This document shows, piece after piece, positions 1 to 8,139 of a stretch of 64,000 bases of DNA. The notes beneath the pieces are model-generated. The model made no database searches. It had not been told where the DNA came from and was given only the letters and a program-made list of their open reading frames with translations. The stretch is from Pontibacter akesuensis (GTDB lineage Bacteria > Bacteroidota > Bacteroidia > Cytophagales > Hymenobacteraceae). A program made the translations under genes and the position numbers. Location: the NCBI RefSeq assembly GCF_001611675.1, contig NZ_CP014766.1, positions 1,550,001 through 1,614,000 of the forward strand, given 5' to 3'. How positions within the stretch are numbered: position 1 is the first letter of the stretch; each line of letters begins with the position of its first letter.

Positions 1-274
1 CACCCAGGATGCCTTGGTCCCACAGGTTCTGTATGGCCCGGCTGATATCCTCGCCAGGCACGGTTATCATGTCCCCTTCCTTCAGGCCCGTAAGCGAGGT
101 AAGCGCTATTGGCTCCAGAAACTTGGAACCACTGATCGCAATACCACCAATCCGGTACTGCTTCGGCTGCGAGTAATCGATCAGGGAGGATGACTGGGTA
201 GGTCTGTTTACTACTTGAGAAGAGGCTGTGCCTGCAAAAAGCAGAAACACAAGCACCCAAAGGCATCTTGTCAT
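1..274 (-). CDS. bamA: Outer membrane protein assembly factor BamA, N-terminal part (runs off the window)
   Basis: This is the first 91 codons of a minus-strand gene that continues beyond base 1. Translation from the ATG at 274 gives a signal peptide (MTRCLWVLVFLLFAGTASSQ), a short linker, then the start of a POTRA repeat (YRIGGIAISGSKFLEP, followed by LTGLKEGD and AIQNLWDQGI). BamA inserts beta-barrel proteins into the outer membrane; the POTRA domains are periplasmic and receive substrate. The gene lies 11 bases downstream of uppS on the same strand, which is the usual Bacteroidota order (PorG-like, uppS, bamA). The identity rests on the POTRA pattern and synteny; the barrel is outside the window. 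Confidence 0.85.
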   Translation of the reverse strand, partial: MTRCLWVLVFLLFAGTASSQVVNRPTQSSSLIDYSQPKQYRIGGIAISGSKFLEPIALTSLTGLKEGDMITVPGEDISRAIQNLWDQGILG

Positions 275-285
275 TAGTGTGTTTA

Positions 286-1029
286 TCACTTGCTTAGTTG
301 TTCACTTGTCTTACCAAACCTGCGCTCTCGGTTTTGGAAGGAGATTATGGCTTCGTATAAATGCTCTTTCCTGAAGTCTGGCCAGAGCAACTCTGTTATG
401 TATAATTCGGTATAAGCTAACTGCCAAAGCAGGAAATTACTGATGCGCATTTCGCCGCTTGTGCGAATAAGCAGCTCGGGGTCCGGGATGCCTGCCGTAG
501 AAAGAAACTTGGCAAGAGTATCCTCGTTGATACTATCCGCGGCAAGTTCACCAGCCTCCACTTGCTTCGCCATGTGCTGCATGGCCTGTGTCAGGTCCCA
601 GCGGCCGCTGTAGCTCAGTGCCAGCACCAGTGTCATGCGGGTGTTGTGCTTTGTCAGCTCGATTGCCTCCAGCAGTTCCCGCTGGCAGGCCTTCGGTAAA
701 CTTGCGGTATCACCGATAGTTTGCAGACGTATGTTGTTCTTGTTGAGTGTTGCCGTCTCTTTGCGAATGGTAGATACTAGCAACGTCATCAGCGCCGACA
801 CCTCTTCAGCCGGCCTTGACCAGTTCTCGGTAGAGAAAGCGTACATGGTGAGGTACTGCACACCCAACTCAGCAGCCGCCTCAACTGTATCGCGCACAGC
901 TTTGATGGCGTTCTGATGGCCAAAAATACGCAATCCGCCCTTTCGCTTTGCCCAACGTCCGTTTCCGTCCATGATAACGGCAATGTGTGCTGGTAAATTG
1001 CCTAAGTCTACTCTCTCCTTCAGATTCAT
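286..1029 (-). CDS. uppS: Isoprenyl transferase / undecaprenyl diphosphate synthase
   Basis: The enzyme condenses isopentenyl diphosphate onto farnesyl diphosphate to make undecaprenyl diphosphate, the lipid carrier for peptidoglycan and surface polysaccharides. The 247-residue protein has the substrate loop AVIMDGNGRWAKRKG with catalytic Asp21, then MYAFSTENWSRP, and the C-terminal block RTSGEMRISNFLLWQLAY with a late FGKTSEQL tail, all diagnostic of cis-prenyltransferases. I chose the ATG at 1029; an upstream TTG at 1050 would add seven residues. No Shine-Dalgarno site is visible. It sits between a PorG-like gene and bamA in an envelope cluster. Confidence 0.97.
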   Translation of the reverse strand: MNLKERVDLGNLPAHIAVIMDGNGRWAKRKGGLRIFGHQNAIKAVRDTVEAAAELGVQYLTMYAFSTENWSRPAEEVSALMTLLVSTIRKETATLNKNNIRLQTIGDTASLPKACQRELLEAIELTKHNTRMTLVLALSYSGRWDLTQAMQHMAKQVEAGELAADSINEDTLAKFLSTAGIPDPELLIRTSGEMRISNFLLWQLAYTELYITELLWPDFRKEHLYEAIISFQNRERRFGKTSEQLSK

Positions 1030-1088
1030 TAAAACACAATTTCCCCGCAAGTTACAAAAAGCAAGACAAAATCGTGAATCATTGCTGT

Positions 1089-1850
1089 TTAATCTAACAA
1101 ACCTGGCTTGCTCTTATAGGTAGGAGGGCAATTGATGCGGTAGAAAGTATAGGAAATGCTGACACCGTTGTAGAAATACCAGTCTTTGTCGTTCGGATTG
1201 GCCAGGTGCGCAGGCTCTTCTTCGGAGAGTTGATCTACATTATCAGTAAACAACTTGCGTGCGCCAAACTCAAGCCCTAGGTTCCAGTGCTTGCTAAGGG
1301 CGTACTTTAAACCAACGCCCACCGGCACAGCCACAGTAAGGGTGGTCTTAAACTCTTTGTTGACCAGGTTGCTCGTCACTTTGCTGTTGTAAAGCAACCC
1401 TGCTATTCCCACAAACACATATGGCGACAGGCGTGGCCGCTGTTTCATGTCATAATAGTCAAGAAAGTTATACTCCATTACGGCGGAGAGCTCCAGCAAA
1501 CTCAGGCGCAACTCGGCTGCCCGGTAGTTGTGGTACGGCAGTTCTTCATAGGCTTCGTCGCTAAACGTGTTGTCATCCGCAATACGGTGGCTACCCATAA
1601 GCCCACCACGAAGAGTGATGGCATTGGTCATATCCCGGCGGTAAAACACAGTCAGGGCTGGCTGGTTGTTCAGAAAACGGTAATTCGGAGAGAATTCGCC
1701 TTTATAGTTCGCACCTCCAATGCCTACACCTATTTCAGAGGTAGTTACCGGTGTATTGACCTGTGCGTTAGCAGAAGAGCTAAAAAAAACACTCCCTATT
1801 TGCATGATGAAACAAATAAGGAGCGCCTGTTTAAAAATCTTGGATGTCAT
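1089..1850 (-). CDS. PorG-like outer membrane beta-barrel protein (DUF6089 type), short paralogue
   Basis: This is a 253-residue exported protein with an N-terminal signal peptide (about residues 1-29, ending SSSANAQ), followed by alternating strands ending in aromatic residues, typical of an eight-stranded barrel. GVGIGGANYKGEF resembles the NYFGDL block of the neighbouring DUF6089 protein, and YALSKHWNLGLEFGARKLFTDNVDQLSEE resembles that protein's DLSLEVGWRKTFTDYLDDVST. DUF6089 proteins next to uppS are annotated as PorG, a type IX secretion component, in other Bacteroidota. It is 46 bases from the longer paralogue, which suggests tandem duplication. A role in secretion is inferred; the fold is well supported. 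Confidence 0.75.
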   Translation of the reverse strand: MTSKIFKQALLICFIMQIGSVFFSSSANAQVNTPVTTSEIGVGIGGANYKGEFSPNYRFLNNQPALTVFYRRDMTNAITLRGGLMGSHRIADDNTFSDEAYEELPYHNYRAAELRLSLLELSAVMEYNFLDYYDMKQRPRLSPYVFVGIAGLLYNSKVTSNLVNKEFKTTLTVAVPVGVGLKYALSKHWNLGLEFGARKLFTDNVDQLSEEEPAHLANPNDKDWYFYNGVSISYTFYRINCPPTYKSKPGLLD

Positions 1851-1896
1851 GTAAGCTAGAGAAGTTTAGTTGAACAACGCCGCGTTGTCCGTTCTA

Positions 1897-2883
1897 TTAT
1901 CTAAACTTCGGACTTCTCACACGCGGTGCAAGAATATAATTTAATGAAATACCTGTTGTGATGTACCAGTCGTCATCAGAAGTATCACCTCGCTGATTGC
2001 CCTCACGTCCGTAACCTCTTACAATGTTGTAAGGTGTACCACTCGGATCCGGCATCGCCTGTCCAGGGAAAACTTCCACGCTTCTATCAGAAAGTATAGC
2101 CGCTGCTGTTGGGTTTTCACCACCACCGTTAAGGATGTTAGCTTTTGATGCATAGGTTGTGCTCACGTCATCCAGATAATCCGTGAAAGTTTTTCTCCAG
2201 CCCACCTCAAGTGAAAGGTCCCAGTAACGATCAATCTTGTAACGTACGCCAAGGCCAAAAGGCACTACAACCTGCACACGCTTGTACGGCTCCGGGTAAT
2301 CACCGCCTTCAGCATACTGCCCTTCGGTACCTAAAGGTTGCAAAGCATACCACCCTGTTGAAATATCATTGGCACCACTACCTACAGAACCGCTCTCATA
2401 ATACGCCTTGGGATTGTGGTGAATTACGCCAACACCCAAAAAGGCATACGGCACAAAATCCGGGCGACGCTGGAAAGAACTGCGGTTCTCAAACAGGTCA
2501 ACGATACCCACCACAGTAATTTCTTTAATATCATTTCGAAAAGACAAGTTTCTTCCGTAACGCCCTCTGTTTTCGCCTTCATTTGGGGAGGCAGCCAGTG
2601 CATCATCGCCAGTTATACGACCCCAATTGAAGCCTGCACGAGCAGAGATACGCGGTGTATAACGGTAAGTATATGTGATTCCTACGCTTGGCCGCGTGGC
2701 CTTAAAGCGGAAGCTGGTAAAGTCCGGCTCCGGCACAAGGTCGCCAAAGTAATTCATGGCGCCAATGTTTACCCCAACAGACCCATACTGCCTACGTTTC
2801 GTCCAGCGTTGCGCATCAGCCTCAGGCGCAACAAAAGAGAACGTAATGAAAAGAAGTAGAGCGAGCGTAAAAAATTTCTTCAT
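1897..2883 (-). CDS. PorG-like outer membrane beta-barrel protein (DUF6089 family), full-length paralogue
   Basis: A 328-residue outer membrane protein with signal peptide MKKFFTLALLLFITFSFVAPEADAQ. It carries the DUF6089 landmarks in order: VGVNIGAMNYFGDLVPE, GFNWGRITGDDAL, RNLSFRNDIKE, the VPYAFLGVGVIHHNPKA block, QPLGTEGQ, then WRKTFTDYLDDVSTTY. The track frame opens 22 codons earlier without a plausible signal; the ATG at 2883 starts directly at MKKFF. The family includes PorG, an outer membrane part of the type IX secretion machine. It is likely cotranscribed with the short paralogue, uppS and bamA. Confidence 0.85.
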   Translation of the reverse strand: MKKFFTLALLLFITFSFVAPEADAQRWTKRRQYGSVGVNIGAMNYFGDLVPEPDFTSFRFKATRPSVGITYTYRYTPRISARAGFNWGRITGDDALAASPNEGENRGRYGRNLSFRNDIKEITVVGIVDLFENRSSFQRRPDFVPYAFLGVGVIHHNPKAYYESGSVGSGANDISTGWYALQPLGTEGQYAEGGDYPEPYKRVQVVVPFGLGVRYKIDRYWDLSLEVGWRKTFTDYLDDVSTTYASKANILNGGGENPTAAAILSDRSVEVFPGQAMPDPSGTPYNIVRGYGREGNQRGDTSDDDWYITTGISLNYILAPRVRSPKFR

Positions 2884-2998
2884 ATCGAATGTATTTCTAA
2901 AAGGCGGTGATTCAGCAAATTTACCAAACCCCAAAATTATCAGAGACAAAAATAGTTATAAACTTGAGATATTAAAATGATATTAAAAATATTTAATA

Positions 2999-3886
2999 TT
3001 ACTTTAATTGGCTGTTCCTTTTATCTAATCCCCAGTTTAGCTTGCTGCGCAAGGTAGTTAAAAAGTTGACATGGTGCAGCTTCACCAGGCGGGCGGTGAA
3101 ATTCTCACGCCGCACGGCCAGTTGCACATTCATGTCCACTGCCGTGGACCTGGAATCCAGTGCCGCCAGGTAACTACTGCTGCGTCCTTCTACCTCAAAT
3201 GAAATCACACTACGGTCGGAAACGATCATAGGACGCACATTGAGGTTATGCGGGCATACGGGCGCAATAACGAAATTGTTGGTCTGCGGCAACACCAGCG
3301 GCCCTCCGCAGCTAAGGGAGTAACCGGTAGATCCTGTGGGCGTGGCCACTACCAGACCATCCGCCCAGTAGGAGTTTAAATATTCACCATCTATATACGT
3401 ATGCACCACAATCATAGACGAGCTGTCACGCTTGAGAATACTGAATTCGTTCAGCCCAAAGTTGATTCCGCCAAACACCTCCTGGTCAGAATCCACCCGT
3501 ATCAGCGCGCGCTCATCTATAGCATAATGCCCCTTGTACAAGGCATCCAGTGCAATACTGATACTATCATAAGGAATTGTAGCCAGAAAACCTAATCTTC
3601 CTGTGTTGATTCCTAATATTGGTATTTGCTGTGCCCCGACGTAGGTCACCGTATCCAACAAGGTGCCATCCCCGCCAATACTCAGCACCACGTCCACGCC
3701 AACGAGCTTCTCCCCGCGTCGGAAAGTCTGCACACCATCAGGTAATTCAATTGTGTTGCGCAGGAAGAGTTCAAAATGCTCTACAAGCCAGATCTCTGCC
3801 TCCCGCCGCTGCAGTTCCTCAAACAAGGCCTGAATAAACGGCGTTATATCGTCTTCAAAAGGTTTACCAAGTATAGCTATCTTCAT
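2999..3886 (-). CDS. nadK: NAD kinase
   Basis: NadK phosphorylates NAD to NADP in the cytoplasm. The 295-residue protein has the GGDGT nucleotide motif (residues 71-75, within VVLSIGGDGTLLDTV), the NEF segment (LNEFSILKRDSS), and the glycine-rich TPTGSTGYSLSCGGP loop. These define the family, and the length is normal. I chose the ATG at 3886 (MKIAILGKPF); upstream codons in the frame look non-coding and overlap the previous gene. It lies 10 bases after an Omp85 gene and before the PorG-like pair, in the order commonly seen in Bacteroidota. Confidence 0.97.
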   Translation of the reverse strand: MKIAILGKPFEDDITPFIQALFEELQRREAEIWLVEHFELFLRNTIELPDGVQTFRRGEKLVGVDVVLSIGGDGTLLDTVTYVGAQQIPILGINTGRLGFLATIPYDSISIALDALYKGHYAIDERALIRVDSDQEVFGGINFGLNEFSILKRDSSSMIVVHTYIDGEYLNSYWADGLVVATPTGSTGYSLSCGGPLVLPQTNNFVIAPVCPHNLNVRPMIVSDRSVISFEVEGRSSSYLAALDSRSTAVDMNVQLAVRRENFTARLVKLHHVNFLTTLRSKLNWGLDKRNSQLK

Positions 3887-3896
3887 ATTCGTTTGG

Positions 3897-5279
3897 TTAG
3901 AACGGAAAGCGGGCGCTAAAGTAAAGGCCTCTGTTTCCTTCCCGGTTAACGGCATACTCCCCACGCAGTACAATATCGTAAAAAGTAACCACGTGCAGTC
4001 CCAAACCACCACCTAGCAACAGGCGGTTCGTCAGCGGGTTCCCCTTTTCAAACGCAGTGTCTACCACGTAACCGGCATCGGTAAACCCATTCAGGTACAC
4101 CGACAAAGGTATGCTATTAAACTTCGGGTTATCTATAAATTTAAGCCTTATGCTTTTAATATCAAGCAACTGGTGGGTAAGGCCCTGCTTAAAAAGTCCG
4201 TAGTGCTGCCCCCCTACCACGTATAGTTCGTAGCCCCGCACGTAAGACCTGTAGCCCAGCGCCACGTTATCGGCAAACGCATAGCTGCCGGCGAGGCGCA
4301 GTTGGCCTTCAGCGCCGGCCATGTAAAAGTACTTATCTGAAAGGGGCACGTACTGCACATACTTTACCCGCGCGGTGGTGAAGGGGGTTCCGGCGTTCTC
4401 GAGGAAAAGCGTTTGCGCCACCCCCACCTCAAAGTAACTCCCTGCCAGCGGATAGGCGAAATTGTTGCGCTTATTTATCACCCGGAAAAGCTCTGCGCGT
4501 AAGTACTGCCGCTCCTGCCGCGCCTGCCCGTAGTACTCCGGGTTCAGCAGCGCCACGGAATCAGAGATGTGCTCGTTGTGGTACGATAGGCGCAGGCCCT
4601 GCTGCCGCTGCACATTGAGCCGGTGTACCAGCCCCGCAGATACGCCCGTGCGCTTGATAGGAAGCCCGTCCTCCTCCAGGAAATACTGCCTGTTGTTGAA
4701 ATTGGTGTAACTGATGGTATGGCTGCGGTAATCAGCCACCGCGAAATCGGCACCGAGGTTATACTTGCGCCAGATGTACGGGATGCGGTACGAAAGCTCC
4801 AGCCGCCGGTTAAAGCCCCGCTGCACGCGCACGCGCACCTCTTCGTTGCGGCCCCTGAAGTTGCGCTGCACCACGCTGATGCCGTAGTCGATGCGGTCAA
4901 AATCTTTTTTCTCGAGCCAGGCGCTAAAGTTTCGGTCGGCAAAATCGAAGATGGGGACGGGATACAGGTAAAAACGCTCCTGCACCTCATATTGCACCTG
5001 CACGCGCCCCTCCTGGCAAATGTAAGAATAGTTTACATGGTGAAAAAGCCGCAGGTTGAAGAGCCGTTTCTGATTTTCCTGCAGCAGCGCCTCCAGGCTT
5101 TCTGATGCTACGGTATCGCCGGGGGCAAACGTTAGTTCCCGTAGCATCACCTGGTTTCTGGTGGTTTCGTTGCCGGATAAATTGATGCCGGAGATGATGA
5201 CCGCGGGCGCATCGCATGGCTCAGCCAGCACAGCGGCTCCTGAAAAAAGAAAAAGAAGAAAGAGGCAAACTCGCAGCAT
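3897..5279 (-). CDS. Omp85-family (BamA/TamA-like) outer membrane protein with one POTRA domain
   Basis: A 460-residue protein with a signal peptide (MLRVCLFLLFLFSGAAVLA), a POTRA-like segment (about residues 25-115: VIISGINLSGNETTRNQVMLREL, then LFNLRLFHHVNYSY), and a C-terminal 16-strand-type barrel ending in the aromatic residue expected of an outer membrane protein (RGLYFSARFPF). It is far shorter than BamA and has a single POTRA, so it is a TamA-like or minimal Omp85 protein rather than the essential BamA encoded at the window edge. Substrate unknown. It is 12 bases from the CBS gene and 10 from nadK, so likely cotranscribed. Confidence 0.85.
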   Translation of the reverse strand: MLRVCLFLLFLFSGAAVLAEPCDAPAVIISGINLSGNETTRNQVMLRELTFAPGDTVASESLEALLQENQKRLFNLRLFHHVNYSYICQEGRVQVQYEVQERFYLYPVPIFDFADRNFSAWLEKKDFDRIDYGISVVQRNFRGRNEEVRVRVQRGFNRRLELSYRIPYIWRKYNLGADFAVADYRSHTISYTNFNNRQYFLEEDGLPIKRTGVSAGLVHRLNVQRQQGLRLSYHNEHISDSVALLNPEYYGQARQERQYLRAELFRVINKRNNFAYPLAGSYFEVGVAQTLFLENAGTPFTTARVKYVQYVPLSDKYFYMAGAEGQLRLAGSYAFADNVALGYRSYVRGYELYVVGGQHYGLFKQGLTHQLLDIKSIRLKFIDNPKFNSIPLSVYLNGFTDAGYVVDTAFEKGNPLTNRLLLGGGLGLHVVTFYDIVLRGEYAVNREGNRGLYFSARFPF

Positions 5280-5291
5280 TACCGCAAGTTA

Positions 5292-5960
5292 CTAAATATC
5301 GAGGTATTTAAAGAGCATGTCCAGCCGATCGCGGCCCATATCGTTGTCGCCGGCGTTATCACTGAATTGGGCGGTGATACGGTAGTCGAAGCGCTCCAGC
5401 GTGGCGATAATACGGGATGGGTCTGTGGTGTTCAGCTTCAGGGTGAGCTTGATCTTGTAAGGGTCCATGTCGTCCTGGGAGACGTAGGCGCTCAGAATCT
5501 TCACGCTTTCCTCCTCAATCAGGCGGCTGATCTGGCTTAGCGAGTAGTCGCGCTCTGGCATAGAGAGCACCAGTATACTTCCCTGCCCTTGCAAAGCCGA
5601 CATCTGCCCAAACGCTGCCAGGGTATCATTTATCGTAATGATACCGGCATAATCCTGGTCCTCGTCCAGCACGGGCACCACCTGGATCTTGTTTTTGATG
5701 GCAGCCTCCATCACATCGTAAAAGTGCTGCTGCCCCTGCACATGCACCTCCTGGTACTCCAGCTCCAGCTCTTTTAATTGGCGGGCACGGTCAGGCAGTT
5801 CTATCAGGGTTAGCTCGGTAGCCAGGCCCATGTATTTGCGGTTGCTCACCACCGGCAACTCGTTTACGCGGAACTCATCCATCCAACGCAAAGCCTTTTC
5901 TACGGTGTCGTAGAGCTTCAGCGGTGGAATCATTTGGTTGATGAGTTCTTCTGCAATCAT
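5292..5960 (-). CDS. CBS-domain protein with C-terminal ACT-like region
   Basis: The 222-residue cytoplasmic protein has two CBS repeats (roughly residues 1-60, with LINQMIPPLKLYDTVEKAL and ELPVVSNRKYMGLAT; and 70-125, with VQGQQHFYDVMEAA and VVPVLDEDQDYAGIITIND). The remaining segment (QGSILVLSMPERDYSLSQIS, then LKLNTTDPSRIIATLERFDY) reads like an ACT ligand-binding fold. CBS pairs usually bind adenine nucleotides. It overlaps the stop of the alpha/beta hydrolase gene by 4 bases and precedes the Omp85 gene and nadK, a context conserved in Bacteroidota. It has no catalytic domain, so it is probably a sensor; its target is unknown. Confidence 0.85.
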   Translation of the reverse strand: MIAEELINQMIPPLKLYDTVEKALRWMDEFRVNELPVVSNRKYMGLATELTLIELPDRARQLKELELEYQEVHVQGQQHFYDVMEAAIKNKIQVVPVLDEDQDYAGIITINDTLAAFGQMSALQGQGSILVLSMPERDYSLSQISRLIEEESVKILSAYVSQDDMDPYKIKLTLKLNTTDPSRIIATLERFDYRITAQFSDNAGDNDMGRDRLDMLFKYLDI

Positions 5961-6730
5961 GTAGTAGTGGTTAAGGATGTTCTTGCCAAGAATTTATCTA
6001 GAATACTGTTAAACTTCTCCGGATGTTCCATCATGGGCGCATGCCCGCACTTATCAATGAAGTATAAATCGGAGCTTTGGATAAGCCTGTTAAACTCGTA
6101 GGCAACCAGCGGCGGGGTAATTGTGTCGTTCAGCCCCCATATCAACAACGTCGGCACCTTTATGTTTGTGATATCCTTGGCCATATTATGTCGCTGTGCT
6201 GATTTGGCGATAGCAATAATGCGCAGGCACTTGGAATTACTGTTGGTAATGGAGAACACCTCATCCACCAGTTCCTTGGTCGCTGTTTTTGGATCGTAGA
6301 ACGTGTAGCCCACGCGCTCCTCCACGTATTCGTAGTTGCCGCGCTTCGGAAAAGAGCCGCCCATCGAGTCCTCAAATAGGCCGGAACTGCCCGTCAGCAC
6401 CAGGCGCTTTACCTGCTTTGGGTTGTTTAAGGCATAAACAAGTCCTACGTGGCCTCCCAGCGAGTTGCCCAACAACGTCAGGTTATCCAGTTTCTTCAGT
6501 TTCACGAAATCCTCCACAAAATTCACCAGCCCGGGCACACCCGCCTTGTGCAGCGCCATCTCGTAGATAGGCATGAGCGGAATAACCACACGGTAATTTT
6601 TGGAGAAATGGTCTACTACACCGTTCCAGTTGCTAAGGGCACCAAACAAACCGTGCAGCAGCAAAAGCACTTCGCCTTCTCCCTCATCTATAAATTGAAA
6701 TTCTCCCTCTTGTTTGATGTGTAACTCCAT
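5957..6730 (-). CDS. Alpha/beta-fold hydrolase
   Basis: A 257-residue hydrolase of the alpha/beta fold. The oxyanion-hole region is LLLLHGLFGALSNW, the nucleophile elbow is GNSLGG, the acid lies in LLIWGLNDTITPP, and the catalytic histidine in CGHAPMMEHPEKF. No signal peptide, so cytoplasmic. The substrate cannot be read from sequence; esterase or lipase-like activity is likely. Its last 4 bases overlap the CBS gene, implying translational coupling. A second hydrolase of the fold is encoded at 12274 on the other strand, but the two differ in the elbow (GNSLGG against GHSMGG). Confidence 0.88.
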   Translation of the reverse strand: MELHIKQEGEFQFIDEGEGEVLLLLHGLFGALSNWNGVVDHFSKNYRVVIPLMPIYEMALHKAGVPGLVNFVEDFVKLKKLDNLTLLGNSLGGHVGLVYALNNPKQVKRLVLTGSSGLFEDSMGGSFPKRGNYEYVEERVGYTFYDPKTATKELVDEVFSITNSNSKCLRIIAIAKSAQRHNMAKDITNIKVPTLLIWGLNDTITPPLVAYEFNRLIQSSDLYFIDKCGHAPMMEHPEKFNSILDKFLARTSLTTTT

Positions 6731-6768
6731 TGAAGCAAAAACTTTTTGAAAGAAACGTGTTTTTAACG

Positions 6769-7350
6769 TTAGTGGCCGAACCTGTGTGCAATATTAGCAA
6801 TACTAACCCAATTTCGTAGCATGTGCAACCCGTAAGTGGTCAGGGCGGCCTCCGGGTGAAACTGCAGCGCGTAAAGCGGCAGCGATTTGTGCCTGAACGC
6901 CATCAGTTCGCCCTCCTGCGTGTGAGCCAGCGGCAGTATACTCTCTGGCGTGTGCTGCAGTACCAGGGAGTGATACCGCACAACAGGCATTTGTTGCGGC
7001 AGGCCCTCAAAGATGGCGTCGTCTGTGCAGGTAATCTTTGATATTTTCCCGTGCATGGGCCGCAGCCCCTTCTCCAACTTCGCCCCAAAAAACTCTCCCA
7101 GCGCCTGATGCCCCAGGCAAATTCCCAGCATCGGCACCTTCTCATGGTAGTGCCGGATCACGTCCATCATACTTCCGGCAGCTTGCGGTGTTCCCGGCCC
7201 CGGCGACAGCACAATAGCCTCTATCGGCAGCTTTTGCAGCTCCTGCAGCGGCACATCGTTCCGCACCACCTCTACCTCCACTCCCAACCGGCCAAAGTAA
7301 TCGACCAGATTGTAGGTAAACGAGTCAAAGTTATCGAGCAGGAGAAGCAT
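6769..7350 (-). CDS. Glutamine amidotransferase subunit, PabA/TrpG type
   Basis: The 193-residue protein supplies ammonia from glutamine to a chorismate-using partner, making 4-amino-4-deoxychorismate (folate) or anthranilate (tryptophan). It begins LLLDNFDSFTYNLVDYFG, has the PGPGTP loop, the nucleophile Cys78 in GICLGHQALGEFFGA, and the His-x-Glu of the triad in LQFHPEAALT. The usual HPES is HPEA here, which keeps the catalytic residues. No trp genes or pabB are in view, so pabA and trpG cannot be separated; PabA is slightly favoured by the isolated context. Confidence 0.9.
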   Translation of the reverse strand: MLLLLDNFDSFTYNLVDYFGRLGVEVEVVRNDVPLQELQKLPIEAIVLSPGPGTPQAAGSMMDVIRHYHEKVPMLGICLGHQALGEFFGAKLEKGLRPMHGKISKITCTDDAIFEGLPQQMPVVRYHSLVLQHTPESILPLAHTQEGELMAFRHKSLPLYALQFHPEAALTTYGLHMLRNWVSIANIAHRFGH

Positions 7351-7353
7351 GAA

Positions 7354-7494
7354 AAGTCATAAAATCAGAAAGATAAAAAGTTAAGAACTCTAGGTTAAGG
7401 ATGAATGAGCCAGCGGCAAATATGGACAGTTGGTTTCCCGAAAGCGCCACTATTTCCTGACTCTCTATCTCCTCAACTTTTAACTTTCTAAGTT
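7354..7494. repeat. Spacer with heptad-periodic short repeats
   Basis: The gap between the amidotransferase gene and the cvpA-like gene can be cut into 7-base steps at both ends. From 7457 the steps read CTGACTC, TCTATCT, CCTCAAC, TTTTAAC, TTTCTAA, GTTTTAG, running up to the stop codon of the CvpA gene at 7495. The end near 7352 shows a looser A-rich series. This matches the periodicity of clearer heptad repeats at 8016, 40021 and 43651. The periodicity is weak here, so confidence is modest. Confidence 0.45.
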
Positions 7495-8013
7495 TTAGAA
7501 GTGCTGGCGCAGTGATAAGATGAGGGCTTTAACGAATGGAAGCACGTAGCTTAGGATGTCTAGGGCGTAAGGGGTTGTTTTGAGCACGACCGGATACACC
7601 GTTGAGGCAGCGGCCGTTTCCGGCGACACGCTGATGCCTGCCATGTCAGAAACATACAGCAGCAGGCTGATAGCCACGCACCACTTCAGTGCCCCAAGTA
7701 TACTTCCCAGCACATTATCGAAGAGGCCGAAAGGCGTGAAATCAATTACTTTTTTGAGCAGCAGGCCTCCCAGGTGAATAAGCAGGATGATGCCAACAAA
7801 AACAACTAAAAAGGTGACGTAGGGCAGCAGGCCATGGGCATCCCCGATAAAATCAGACATGATAGGCAAGGCGGAATCCAGCAGTTTCAGGCCGCCAAGT
7901 ATGGCCAGCACCAAGGCCACCAGCGACACCAGTTCCAGCAGCAGGCCTTTGCGGAAGCCCATAAAAGCCCCGTAGGCAATGGGAATGGCCAGGAAAATAT
8001 CAAACGTACTCAT
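7495..8013 (-). CDS. CvpA family membrane protein
   Basis: A 172-residue integral membrane protein with four hydrophobic segments (about residues 5-30, 30-48, 62-85 and 100-122). The opening, FDIFLAIPIAYGAFMGFRKG followed by LLLELVSLVALVLAILGG, is the CvpA signature (colicin V production family). E. coli CvpA acts at the inner membrane and affects purF expression, envelope integrity and colicin V export; the molecular function is unsettled. The start ATG at 8013 is the only good candidate. Heptad repeats flank the gene on both sides. Confidence 0.85.
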   Translation of the reverse strand: MSTFDIFLAIPIAYGAFMGFRKGLLLELVSLVALVLAILGGLKLLDSALPIMSDFIGDAHGLLPYVTFLVVFVGIILLIHLGGLLLKKVIDFTPFGLFDNVLGSILGALKWCVAISLLLYVSDMAGISVSPETAAASTVYPVVLKTTPYALDILSYVLPFVKALILSLRQHF

Positions 8014-8015
8014 AA

Positions 8016-8050
8016 ACTAGACACAAGATATTAGAAGCTAGACAATAGAC
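8016..8050. repeat. Five tandem heptads of consensus NNTAGAC
   Basis: Reading from 8016 in steps of seven gives ACTAGAC, ACAAGAT, ATTAGAA, GCTAGAC, AATAGAC. Every unit keeps an AGA or AGAC core at the same phase. The array begins 3 bases beyond the start codon of the minus-strand cvpA-like gene, so it lies in that gene's 5' leader. It resembles the short tandemly repeated repetitive (STRR) heptamers known from cyanobacteria in style, not in sequence. Confidence 0.7.
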
Positions 8051-8095
8051 TTTTCTGAATGTACTAAAACTCTAGCTAATTTCTTGATAATACTG

Positions 8096-8128
8096 TCGTT
8101 CCGCAGCCTAAATACAGCTGCAGAACGA
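8096..8128 (-). terminator. Hairpin downstream of the yqeY-like gene
   Basis: The arms TCGTTCCGCAGC (8096-8107) and GCTGCAGAACGA (8117-8128) pair with one mismatch around a 9-base loop, 12 bases past the stop codon of the yqeY-like gene at 8140. There is no clear U-tract on the minus-strand side, so termination or 3'-end protection is only probable. Confidence 0.45.
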
Positions 8129-8139
8129 TAGCTTATACT

